Of a DNA stretch of 14,234 nucleotides, positions 1 through 7,661 are shown piece by piece (position 1 is the stretch's first letter; each line of letters opens with the position of its first letter). A model generated the notes under the pieces. That model did not search any database. It was not told the origin of the DNA and was given only the letters and a program-made list of their open reading frames with translations. The stretch comes from Pseudomonadota bacterium (GTDB lineage: Bacteria > SAR324 > XYD2-FULL-50-16 > JAHJRI01). A program made the position numbers and the translations under genes. Location of the stretch: NCBI GenBank assembly GCA_022360105.1, contig JAKSDL010000080.1, positions 1 to 14,234 of the forward strand. The letters are read 5' to 3'.

Positions 1-133
1 CGACACAATAACCTGATAAATCTAATTCATGTGTCGTTCCTCTGGAACTCTGGAAAGTGCGTGATTGGTCTACCAGCGGTTAAAACCGCTGGCTACTTTA
101 TACCGCTCCTCCGGAGCTTAATACCACTTGGTA
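1..133. repeat. Cluster of short palindromes upstream of the serine hydrolase gene
   Basis: Several short inverted repeats sit side by side. Seven-base arms at 1-7 and 30-36 (cgacaca/tgtgtcg) flank a 22-nt spacer. Five-base arms gttcc/ggaac lie at 36-40 and 44-48. Nine-base arms ccagcggtt/aaccgctgg lie at 73-81 and 84-92. Five-base arms gctcc/ggagc lie at 105-109 and 113-117. Tacca/tggta lies at 122-126 and 129-133. The 36-48 and 105-117 hairpins share one design: five-base arms ending in tcc/gga around a three-base loop. Such GC-rich mini-palindromes between genes recall dispersed intergenic repeats I associate with FCB-type genomes; that is from memory. No tract of T follows, so this is not a classical terminator. 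Confidence 0.6.
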
Positions 134-180
134 GAAAATCAATAACGATAACCCTGGACTTAGAGGTTTTCCAGATTGGA

Positions 181-1713
181 ATGTCAATCATTTATAATCA
201 GAAATTATTAAGCATATTTATTGTATTAATGCTGTGCTGCCCAAACCAAGCATTAAGTGACAGTTTCCCGGATTACTGGCCAACAAAAGGCTGGAGAAAA
301 GTGTCTCCTGAAAGTAAGGGCATGGATTCTAAAAAACTCCTCGAGATGCTTCGAGTATTAGAGTCACATCCAATTGATTCAGTTACTATCATCAGAGATG
401 GCTATATTCTGCTTGATGCTTATCTACACCCCTATCAACCAGATCGGCTTCATAATACTTTTTCATGCACGAAAAGCATAACGGCTTCTGCGGTCGGAAT
501 AGCTATTGATAAGGGTTATCTTAAAAGTGTTGAGCAGCCGTTACTTTCATTCTTCCCTAATGCAAACATCACTATCGATAAAGAAAAAAAACAAACGATA
601 ACGTTGCATCATGCCTTGACTATGACAACTGGTATCGATTTTCGTGATACCCACGTTCATAAATGGAAAAACCTGAAACAGATGAATCGAACCAAGGACT
701 GGGCGGAATTTGTTTTAAACCTTCCTGTTAAGCATAGTCCGGGATCTCATTACAAATATAGCAATATTACATCCTTTTTGCTTTCCGCTGTGATCCAGGA
801 AGCTACTGGAATGAAGACCTCTGAGTTTGTCGATAAGTATCTTTTTTCAAAGCTGGGTATTAAGAATTATGCCTGGCGTGAGCATCCGGCTGGTATTACT
901 TTGGGTTATGGCAGTTTAAGAATGAATAACCTGGACATGGCAAAGTTAGGACTTCTCTATTTAACGAACGGCAAATGGGATAAAGAACAGGTGATCTCAA
1001 GAGAATGGATTCGTGTCTCGACTTCCCCGAATGTAAAACAGGATAAATATGATTATTATTACGGGTATCAATGGTGGGTGGAGACTAAAAATTTGTTTTT
1101 TGCTCTTGGCAAAGGAGGGCAAATAATTTTAGTGGACAGAAAACATAACCTGCTTACTGTTTTTACTTCTTCGTTCCCGAACAGGCATACACATAAACCG
1201 AAAAGCATTTATTCCACCTATATTTTACCTGCAATCGTATCCGATAAAAAAATACCTGAAAATCCAGGAGCCTTTAAACAATTAGAAGCTCACATCCAAA
1301 AACTACAAAAGCCGGAAAATATAGAAAAAAGGAGCATTCGAATTCCGACTTGGCTGGATAAATATAACGGCAGTGTCTTTACTTACAATCAGAAAATATT
1401 TAGAACAAATAAGATTAAATTTGAAATCGATTATGAGAAAAATGAACTGATTGTGACCGAATACGATGAAAAAAATAAACCAACTCAATATAAACCAGGC
1501 ATTACAGGGCAGTTCGAAGTAAACAAAAGGAAACCTGTGATTTCTGCATCAAAAGCTACTTTTACTAAGAACTTAATTGTCGTTGATATCGCTATGCCGG
1601 AGTTGGGATGGAGGGCAAAGGGCAGATTTCAATTTCTAGAGGATACAATCGAAGTAAATATAGATGATTTTAACGGAAACAGATATTTTACTAAGGGAAT
1701 TTTAGTTCAATAA
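181..1713 (+). CDS. Exported serine hydrolase, beta-lactamase/CubicO family
   Basis: A 510-aa protein of the serine beta-lactamase-like superfamily (class C, penicillin-binding protein and esterase relatives). Residues 8-26 form a hydrophobic signal peptide with probable cleavage near ALS/D, so it should act in the periplasm or outside. The nucleophile motif SxxK is S95-C-T-K98. The second motif is Y193-S-N195. The third KTG-like box is K311-G-G, in the context LGKGGQ that is usual for CubicO-type members. Residues from about 400 to the end form an extra beta-rich C-terminal domain seen in many such enzymes. The frame is open back to a GTG at 31, but that part translates the palindromes and lacks a signal peptide. 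The ATG at 181 puts the signal peptide at the N-terminus. No Shine-Dalgarno is visible. The substrate (peptide, ester or lactam) cannot be told. Confidence 0.88.
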   Translation: MSIIYNQKLLSIFIVLMLCCPNQALSDSFPDYWPTKGWRKVSPESKGMDSKKLLEMLRVLESHPIDSVTIIRDGYILLDAYLHPYQPDRLHNTFSCTKSITASAVGIAIDKGYLKSVEQPLLSFFPNANITIDKEKKQTITLHHALTMTTGIDFRDTHVHKWKNLKQMNRTKDWAEFVLNLPVKHSPGSHYKYSNITSFLLSAVIQEATGMKTSEFVDKYLFSKLGIKNYAWREHPAGITLGYGSLRMNNLDMAKLGLLYLTNGKWDKEQVISREWIRVSTSPNVKQDKYDYYYGYQWWVETKNLFFALGKGGQIILVDRKHNLLTVFTSSFPNRHTHKPKSIYSTYILPAIVSDKKIPENPGAFKQLEAHIQKLQKPENIEKRSIRIPTWLDKYNGSVFTYNQKIFRTNKIKFEIDYEKNELIVTEYDEKNKPTQYKPGITGQFEVNKRKPVISASKATFTKNLIVVDIAMPELGWRAKGRFQFLEDTIEVNIDDFNGNRYFTKGILVQ

Positions 1714-1781
1714 ATCCTGTAAAAATTAAGTCGCAACATGCTTTTATACACAAGGCTCGCTAACAAAAACTTACAAACAGA

Positions 1782-1809
1782 TTGAAAAGAGTATAAATCC
1801 GGATATAAA
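1782..1809 (+). promoter_or_regulatory. Possible sigma-70-type promoter before the membrane/MoxR gene series
   Basis: TTGAAA at 1782-1787 and TATAAA at 1804-1809 are separated by 16 nt, about 28 nt before the ATG at 1838. TATAAAT occurs twice nearby (1792-1798 and 1804-1810), so the exact -10 is uncertain. It lies in the 124-nt gap after the hydrolase gene and is the best promoter candidate for the downstream series. In an AT-rich gap such matches also arise by chance. Confidence 0.35.
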
Positions 1810-1828
1810 TTATTCCATAACCAACAAC

Positions 1829-1834
1829 AGGAGG
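1829..1834 (+). promoter_or_regulatory. Shine-Dalgarno AGGAGG for the 140-aa membrane protein
   Basis: A full AGGAGG lies 3 nt before the ATG at 1838. The spacing is short, but the match is the strongest in the window. It supports this small reading frame as a real gene. Confidence 0.65.
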
Positions 1835-1837
1835 ATT

Positions 1838-2260
1838 ATGATTGCCAAATCACTTAGAATCTTGCTTACAGCCATTCTCGTTGCTTTACCGCTGTTATTT
1901 GTTAGTTATGCAATTTCCTACTTTGTTAATGATTCTGGAAAATCATTGGATCTTATCCTCTTTGTAGTAGGTGCCATACCTATTGTCTCATTTGGGGCAG
2001 GAATATTTACTCGATCAACTAGTGGAGCATTGCACACACCAAAAGTTATTTGGCGCACGGTTGGATTTTCAAATCAAAATGACGATGGCTCGCACAGCGG
2101 AGTTCTTTATATTCCGCAAGTCATTTACCATTTGGTTGGATCTCCAAATCGAGACAAAAATGAGGCGCAAAATGCTGTTGGAAACAAACCGCATGCTGCA
2201 GCGCATTTGAGTTTGGTTTTATCCGGAGTCATCCTTTGGGCAGTTAGCTTTTTTGTATAA
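1838..2260 (+). CDS. Small membrane protein with an internally repeated motif (unknown function)
   Basis: I do not recognise this 140-aa protein. It has hydrophobic helices at about 7-30, 37-57 and 122-140, so probably three membrane spans. The stretch between the second and third spans (about 58-121) is polar. In it a motif occurs twice, 25 residues apart, at about 65-82 and 90-107, with the shared pattern P-[KQ]-V-I-[WY]-x-x-V-G-x-x-N. The DNA of the two copies is also similar, which points to a tandem duplication. A strong AGGAGG precedes the start. The stop lies 4 nt before the ATG of the next gene, so the two are probably translated from one message. As the first gene after a possible promoter it may open the operon. 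Its role is unknown. Confidence 0.8.
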   Translation: MIAKSLRILLTAILVALPLLFVSYAISYFVNDSGKSLDLILFVVGAIPIVSFGAGIFTRSTSGALHTPKVIWRTVGFSNQNDDGSHSGVLYIPQVIYHLVGSPNRDKNEAQNAVGNKPHAAAHLSLVLSGVILWAVSFFV

Positions 2261-2264
2261 ACTG

Positions 2265-4241
2265 ATGTGGATTCCTTCCCCAGTTTGGATTGTGTGGATA
2301 AAAAAAACACTTTTGGTAAAGAGCAGTATCTTATTTTTGTTTTTTGCACTGTTGACCCTGTCAGTATTTCCTCAACCTGCCTGGTCAAACGAAGTAGAGA
2401 TTAGGCACGAAGTTGGGTTCAATAGCGTATTTCGTTTAAACAATTGGACTCCGGTTACAGTTTTTTTGGAAAACAAAGGGCCGGAAACGAGTGGTGATCT
2501 ATCCATACGTGTCCGATCCGGTAGCGAACTGGATGAAAACCTGGGCGAAACGCTTTATTCAAAACCAGTTTCGCTGCCAATGTTTGCAAGTAAGCGGTTT
2601 TCATTTACTGTCTTTATTAACTCCTATTCCCATCCATTGATCATTGAATTTGACCAGCAGGGGAAAGCTCCATACCGATCTGCTGTTAACCTGAGACAAC
2701 ACTTCACGGTAAATCCACTGGTTGTGGTGGTAAACACCCCTATAACTCTTCCTCTTTTTGAACATTCCGGAGTTAATTTCGTTTCGACATTATCCCTCCA
2801 CCTACCGGAAAAATCGATCGGTTACGACAGTGTTGAAATGCTTGTGGTTGGGACAGATGTTTTGAGGAGTTTGACCGATTCACAATTAAAGGCCTTGCAA
2901 GACTGGGTAAAACAAGGAGGTACCCTTGTACTTACGGGAAATCTTAATTATGGAACCATTAGAGATGAAAGCGTTCAGAGCTTTATTCGGACAGAAGTAT
3001 TCGGAATTGAAACCGTCTCCAGTCTGAAAGGACTAAAAGCCTTTAGTGGCGAAGAATTTCTGTCAAACCGTCCTTTCATTCTGCTAAAAACGAGACCTAA
3101 AAACGCAGAAGTCCTCGCGCAGGAAAATGACATCCCAATCATCTACCAAAGGTCCCTGGGGTTTGGAAAAATTATTGTTCTGGCTTTTGAATACCAGCAA
3201 CCTTCATTTGCTACCTGGTCAGGTTGGCAGAGCTTTTGGGAGAAAATCTACCAACTGAAGCCGGAACAAACCTCTTTTGCTGTCACTTTCAGTAGTTCCT
3301 CGCTACTCAACGCACTGATGTCAGAAAACCCTGCTGATTTCCCATCGTTCAGGCAGACAATGATCCTGTTATTTGCTTATCTCTTCTGCCTTATTATTGT
3401 TTTTAAATACATGAATCGGGATGATGCTGAAGGCAAAACAAGCCTGGTACTTTTGATAGGGACCGGCACATTATTTTCTGTCCTGGGAATTTGGTTTTTC
3501 AATAATTATATAGGAGAGAAGGCTCCAACCTGGGCCGGGCTGGGACAAGTAAAACTGTCCAAACATGACTCCACAGCGTTAATCAGGCAGTTTAAATCTG
3601 TCATGGCTTTTCAAAAAGGGGAGTTTCAATTGGACCTTGATTCAAAGGCTCAGATGGTCCAACTGCATGATAAGGGATCAGACGATGTGAAGCATGGTAT
3701 TTTATTGAATCAGATTCGTCATCATAACTCAGCCACTTTTCCAATGAAAAAATGGTCATACAAATTCCTGCAGACGGACCACCTGGCTGATTTATCGATA
3801 GATAGTGACGTTTCCTTTGAGAATGACAACTTGGCGGTAACTTTTAATAATCAATCCTCCCAAAGTTTTCACGGTTGTTACTTATTATTCAAAGACAGTC
3901 TCCTGGAACTGGGAGTAATAGAAGCTCGAAAAAAAATGACCCGTCTTTTTACCAGGGTGGCAATTGATCAAAACAGGTTGGTTAAAGAGAATCAGGTGGA
4001 TCGAACACCTTCAGACAAGATTATCATCGATCGACCTCTTTTTTTCCCCGAATTGAATCGATCATTAAGAAAGGAGTTATTAGATAGTGTGCGTAATAGT
4101 TTCGAATTGAGAAAGGACTCAATCATTCTAGTTGGTCATATGCTTCCCGAAAAGGGATGGGAAAAAACTCGACCAGAGGACTTGTCAGGAAACAAATCGA
4201 TTTGGATAGTTGAATGGGAGATCCCGATAACTTATCGGTGA
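2265..4241 (+). CDS. Exported membrane protein with a GATase-like domain flanked by periplasmic regions
   Basis: About 658 aa. A hydrophobic segment at about 20-36 ending in PQPAWS looks like a signal peptide. A beta-rich domain follows (about 43-148), then a class-I-glutamine-amidotransferase-like alpha/beta fold (about 150-310). Signature parts of that fold are VEMLVVGTDVL, LTDSQLKALQDWVKQGG and TLVLTGN, plus a late GFGKIIVLAFEY strand. No cysteine sits at the usual nucleophile turn, so it is probably non-catalytic. Two membrane helices follow (about 365-383 and 392-413) with a short Lys/Arg-rich loop between them, then a C-terminal domain of about 245 aa that would again be periplasmic. 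The frame also allows a TTG start at 2253 overlapping the previous gene, and TTG at 2313 is a further possibility. I chose the ATG at 2265, though no ribosome site is clear. Similar large membrane proteins accompany MoxR/VWA loci. The precise role is unknown. Confidence 0.8.
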   Translation: MWIPSPVWIVWIKKTLLVKSSILFLFFALLTLSVFPQPAWSNEVEIRHEVGFNSVFRLNNWTPVTVFLENKGPETSGDLSIRVRSGSELDENLGETLYSKPVSLPMFASKRFSFTVFINSYSHPLIIEFDQQGKAPYRSAVNLRQHFTVNPLVVVVNTPITLPLFEHSGVNFVSTLSLHLPEKSIGYDSVEMLVVGTDVLRSLTDSQLKALQDWVKQGGTLVLTGNLNYGTIRDESVQSFIRTEVFGIETVSSLKGLKAFSGEEFLSNRPFILLKTRPKNAEVLAQENDIPIIYQRSLGFGKIIVLAFEYQQPSFATWSGWQSFWEKIYQLKPEQTSFAVTFSSSSLLNALMSENPADFPSFRQTMILLFAYLFCLIIVFKYMNRDDAEGKTSLVLLIGTGTLFSVLGIWFFNNYIGEKAPTWAGLGQVKLSKHDSTALIRQFKSVMAFQKGEFQLDLDSKAQMVQLHDKGSDDVKHGILLNQIRHHNSATFPMKKWSYKFLQTDHLADLSIDSDVSFENDNLAVTFNNQSSQSFHGCYLLFKDSLLELGVIEARKKMTRLFTRVAIDQNRLVKENQVDRTPSDKIIIDRPLFFPELNRSLRKELLDSVRNSFELRKDSIILVGHMLPEKGWEKTRPEDLSGNKSIWIVEWEIPITYR

Positions 4242-4332
4242 TATCAGTAAATCGCTATGTCAGAAAAACGATAGTGCAAGCACAGGTTTACTGTGGTTGT
4301 GTACTAATACCAAATCCCAAAACGTGTGTTTT

Positions 4333-5085
4333 ATGAATTCTTATACAAAAGTGATTGCACAAGTAAAATCATTGACGGTTTGGTGGGAGAGCAGCATACA
4401 GTCGACAGCATTCTTTGCCGCTTTTATTTCGGTGGTCATAGTGCTGCTCAGCTGGCCTGATAAGATGCTTTACAAGTTTGTCTTAAATGGCGAAATCCCT
4501 AAAACATTCTCTATCGTGTCGATATCGATTGTTTTATTAATTTCTCTTGTAAGTCTTGTCTTTGGGAGGGCAGAGGCTCGAAAGACTCTCGATGGTTTAT
4601 CACAATTGCCTGAAACTAGCGAAAGCCCCAGGGAAAATGAACTATGGTTTTTCGCTATCTTGTTTTTTCGATTCGTTATGCATACCATTTTGCTTTCGGT
4701 TCTGTTTTTCCCGATGCTGTTGCCCGGAGTAGCAATTTCCAGGTTATCCTGGGTAGATTTGGCAAAAACCATTGCAATCATATACAGCACAGCCTTCTCA
4801 TTCAGGGTCTTTGGTTTTTCTGTTTACCTTTTTTTGAATAAGCGGGATATCCTCGACACATTCATTACCAGCTTATTCTTTTTATCCTTTTTTCTTTTTA
4901 CAGCGATCTGGTTGCATTTCATCAACCCCCTTGTTTTGATGTATCATTTAAACCTAAGCCGAGAAGTGATTGCACCGGTACCAATGAGTGCGTTTAGCTG
5001 TTATCATCTGGTTTTACTTGCTTTAACTCTTCTTCTAGGGCTGATTTGTTTTCTGAAGATTCATTTCAAATTAAGGTCAAAATGA
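4333..5085 (+). CDS. Six-helix integral membrane protein, ABC-2 permease-like
   Basis: A 250-aa, very hydrophobic protein with six likely membrane helices at about 24-41, 58-77, 106-131, 141-165, 174-197 and 222-242. The number, spacing and size fit an ABC-2-type permease half. I see no diagnostic motif, so this rests on topology and context. No ATP-binding-cassette gene occurs in the window, which makes the permease reading uncertain. The frame extends back to a TTG at 4297. The ATG at 4333 is preferred, but neither has a good Shine-Dalgarno. It lies 91 nt after the previous gene and 116 nt before the next, looser than the spacing in the MoxR part. It may be another membrane subunit of the same envelope complex. 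Confidence 0.72.
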   Translation: MNSYTKVIAQVKSLTVWWESSIQSTAFFAAFISVVIVLLSWPDKMLYKFVLNGEIPKTFSIVSISIVLLISLVSLVFGRAEARKTLDGLSQLPETSESPRENELWFFAILFFRFVMHTILLSVLFFPMLLPGVAISRLSWVDLAKTIAIIYSTAFSFRVFGFSVYLFLNKRDILDTFITSLFFLSFFLFTAIWLHFINPLVLMYHLNLSREVIAPVPMSAFSCYHLVLLALTLLLGLICFLKIHFKLRSK

Positions 5086-5107
5086 CCTCCGGTATGGCAT
5101 GTTTGGT

Positions 5108-5152
5108 TAATCTATATTGGTAATTTATCACTTTCTAAGAATGAATAGATTA
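5108..5152. repeat. 8-bp inverted repeat in the gap before the DUF4175-like gene
   Basis: Taatctat at 5108-5115 is matched exactly by its complement atagatta at 5145-5152, with 29 nt between. It sits in the 116-nt gap that separates the two front-end membrane genes from the MoxR cluster. It could be an operator or an mRNA stem, but AT-rich arms of this length can occur by chance. Confidence 0.25.
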
Positions 5153-5201
5153 CGTTAAGATCAAAACAAAAGATCCTGGAAATACATATTCGTTTGATTA
5201 C

Positions 5202-6677
5202 ATGCCGATGCAACCTTCAACATCATTTTCACGTTCTATTGATCGCATTCGGAAATCGGTGAAAAAATCAAGGCTCAGGAGTTTCCTGCTGCTTTTCCTG
5301 TTATTTTCATCGTTGTTCGCGTGCATCACTCTGCTGATTTTCCGGATTCTGCTTACAAAACCAATCTATCCTCTTCCGTTTATAGTGCCATTGATACTTG
5401 GCGTAGTTGTTTCGTTTCTCATCACACTGTTAAGGCGCCAACGTTTATTGGATCTTCTGATCGATCTGGATACTCGTTATGAACACAAAGAACTATTAGC
5501 CACGGCTTACGAATACTACGCATCAAAAAAAAATTCTGTTTTTAACCAGTCCTTGCTGCAAGAAGCATCCGCAAAATTGGACAGTTTAAGTGAAAAGCAG
5601 GTTACACAAAGAAGAATTTCATCCCTAGTCGCTGCAACAACAGGCCTAACCATCCTCGGGGTTGTTTTTCTGTTTATAGCACCATTCATTTTGAAACAAA
5701 CTCCTCATGATCCCAGGTTAAACGCCCTGGCAACCAGAATGGAAGAATTTACGAATCAGCAACCCATTCGAATTCTCAGAGAAGAAAACGAGCAAGGATC
5801 TAAAATTTTTGCTGAATTGAGAAAGCTGGCAGAAAAGATAAAAACCCAATCGATCGAGCAAGGCAACATAGGCAGTTCAGTTGCAGGCTTGCAGGACCAG
5901 GTTTCTCAGGAAAGACGTCAGATTGTCGATAGCCTGAACCAACAATTGCAAACCAATGAAGTCCCCATGAGAAATGCTTTAGGCGATGAAAAAATCGCGA
6001 TGCAGGAGCTTGTCAACATGATCGAAAACTTTTTTGAAGACGGCTTGCCTGACGATCTCAAAAAGCAGTTGAACGAACTGGAGCAGTTTAACATAACAGG
6101 GAAATTTCTTGATCAAATGAGAGATGAACTGGATGATTTGTATGATAAATTACCGAGAGTTGACCGAAGAGGAAACCATTCAACAGATGATAAACACGCC
6201 AGCAAATCGGAGGAGGAAAAAACAATTTCCGATAAACAAGGCGAATCCGGAGACCAAAATAGCACTATTGGATCCCGGAGAGGTTCCGGGAATAGCAGGG
6301 ACAAGCTACAGGATCAATTGGCGGAACAGGAGGAAGACAAGTTAGGTGACGGTTCCAATCAGTTCTCATCTGCCAGTAAAAGCAAATCAACCGGAAAACA
6401 AAACGATTCATATAACATTGCCTCGTCAACAGAACAACCTGACATCCTGAGAGGCGATCGAGGTGACGGTGACTGGACAGATGTTAAAATACGATCCTCT
6501 ACCGCCATTGGTGAAGTAAAAATGAAAAAAAGACTTATCATTCGGGATTATCAAAAGGATCTCAATAGCGTTTTATTAAAAGAAAAATTTCCTCGAAAAC
6601 ATCAACAAACCATTAAAAACTATTTCTTGCAGATCGGTCTTGAAGGAGGAGAAGAACCATATGGAACAACTGAGTGA
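5202..6677 (+). CDS. DUF4175-like membrane protein with coiled coil and low-complexity region
   Basis: A 491-aa protein with three membrane helices at about 27-50, 58-77 and 143-165, the layout of DUF4175-type proteins found beside MoxR/VWA genes. After the third helix comes a long charged, Gln/Glu-rich helical region (about 175-320) likely to form coiled coil. A polar, low-complexity linker rich in Ser, Gly, Asp and Lys follows (about 320-425). A conserved-looking C-terminal segment (about 427-480) ends in a block, FPRKHQQTIKNYF, like the IPxxYRxxVxxYF endings of this family. It is shorter than classical DUF4175 proteins of around 800 aa. Starts at 5202 and 5208 (both ATG) are possible. Its last codons carry the ribosome site of the MoxR gene and overlap it by 17 nt, so the two are coupled. 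It may be a periplasmic or envelope scaffold for the MoxR system. Confidence 0.75.
   Translation: MPMQPSTSFSRSIDRIRKSVKKSRLRSFLLLFLLFSSLFACITLLIFRILLTKPIYPLPFIVPLILGVVVSFLITLLRRQRLLDLLIDLDTRYEHKELLATAYEYYASKKNSVFNQSLLQEASAKLDSLSEKQVTQRRISSLVAATTGLTILGVVFLFIAPFILKQTPHDPRLNALATRMEEFTNQQPIRILREENEQGSKIFAELRKLAEKIKTQSIEQGNIGSSVAGLQDQVSQERRQIVDSLNQQLQTNEVPMRNALGDEKIAMQELVNMIENFFEDGLPDDLKKQLNELEQFNITGKFLDQMRDELDDLYDKLPRVDRRGNHSTDDKHASKSEEEKTISDKQGESGDQNSTIGSRRGSGNSRDKLQDQLAEQEEDKLGDGSNQFSSASKSKSTGKQNDSYNIASSTEQPDILRGDRGDGDWTDVKIRSSTAIGEVKMKKRLIIRDYQKDLNSVLLKEKFPRKHQQTIKNYFLQIGLEGGEEPYGTTE
6643..6651 (+). promoter_or_regulatory. Shine-Dalgarno AAGGAGGAG deciding the MoxR start
   Basis: This strong site lies inside the end of the upstream gene and about 9-11 nt before the ATG at 6661. 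The frame also allows a TTG at 6640, but that codon would overlap the site itself, so the ATG is the better start. Confidence 0.7.
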
Positions 6678-7650
6678 GCATTCCCAGCTATTAATCAGCT
6701 ATCGGTCGGTAAAAAATGAACTGTCAAAAGTGTTTGTCGGTCACGATTCACTTGTAGACGACCTTTTCTGCAGCCTTGTCTGCGGAGGACATGTCTTGAT
6801 CGAAGGTGTTCCGGGGTTGGGAAAGACTCATTTGGTCAAAGCCCTGGGCCAGATATTAAATCTTGACTACTCCAGGATTCAGTTTACACCCGACCTGATG
6901 CCGGCCGATATTATTGGAACCAATATTGTAAAAGATGATGAATCAGGGAATCGCCGTTTTGAATTCTATAAAGGTCCTGTTTTTGGGCAGCTCATACTCG
7001 CTGATGAGATCAACAGGGCAACGCCCAAAACCCAATCAGCCCTGTTGGAAGCAATGCAAGAGCACAATGTAACAGTTTTTGGAACTGAGTATAAATTGCA
7101 GCGGCCTTTCATGGTCCTGGCCACCCAAAACCCAATGGAGCTGGAAGGAACTTATCCTCTGCCGGAAGCTCAAATCGACCGGTTTTTCTTTAAATTGAAG
7201 GTGTTGTATCCCAATTCAACCGAGTTGGAAGAGATTATTGATAAAACAACAGAAGACTATCAAGCTGAAATCGAAGTTGTGATGAATGCCGATATGATTC
7301 TTGCCTGTAGAAATCTCGTCAGGCAAGTGCCAATCGCGTCCCACGTAAAGAAGTATGCCATACGACTGGTTTTAGGAACCCATCCAGACAACGACACTGC
7401 ACGTGACTCCATAAAAGAATACATTCGTTACGGAGCCAGCCCAAGGGGTATCCAGACAATGGTTCTGGCTGCAAAAATGTCTGCCTTGTTAGATGGCCGC
7501 TCCAATGTGGCGTTTGAAGATATCAGGAAATCAGCAAAACCTGCATTACGGCACAGAATCATTCGAAATATGAAAGGGGAAGCTGAGGCCATAGATCCCG
7601 ATTTTCTTATTGATGAAATCCTTCGCTCAACATCCGAAGCAACCAAATAA
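6661..7650 (+). CDS. MoxR-family AAA+ ATPase
   Basis: A complete 329-aa MoxR-type AAA+ ATPase, the energy-using member of a chaperone-like pair with VWA proteins. Walker A is GVPGLGKT at 49-56 with K55. Walker B is LILADE at 111-116 with D115/E116. Sensor 1 is in ATQNP with N157. The EAQIDRF block (169-175) carries the likely arginine finger R174. The C-terminal lid contains YGASPRG and a later LRHRI, both typical of the family. No signal peptide or membrane segment is seen, so it is cytoplasmic. It hydrolyses ATP to remodel or insert cofactors into partner proteins in characterised relatives. The substrate here is unknown. It overlaps the upstream gene by 17 nt and is followed 11 nt later by the DUF58 gene, the standard order of these loci. 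Confidence 0.95.
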   Translation: MEQLSEHSQLLISYRSVKNELSKVFVGHDSLVDDLFCSLVCGGHVLIEGVPGLGKTHLVKALGQILNLDYSRIQFTPDLMPADIIGTNIVKDDESGNRRFEFYKGPVFGQLILADEINRATPKTQSALLEAMQEHNVTVFGTEYKLQRPFMVLATQNPMELEGTYPLPEAQIDRFFFKLKVLYPNSTELEEIIDKTTEDYQAEIEVVMNADMILACRNLVRQVPIASHVKKYAIRLVLGTHPDNDTARDSIKEYIRYGASPRGIQTMVLAAKMSALLDGRSNVAFEDIRKSAKPALRHRIIRNMKGEAEAIDPDFLIDEILRSTSEATK

Positions 7651-7661
7651 ATGGCTGGAGA

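Noticed and set aside
1..133. CRISPR array
   Set aside because: The palindromes differ in sequence and spacing, and there are no equal-length direct repeats with spacers.
4224..4238. ccgata/tatcgg stem at the end of the 658-aa gene, considered as a terminator
   Set aside because: The stem is only 6 bp, overlaps the coding end, and no T-rich tract follows.
4297..4332. TTG start for the permease-like gene
   Set aside because: The 12 extra residues are polar and add nothing to the membrane topology. The ATG at 4333 is simpler, though neither has a good ribosome site.
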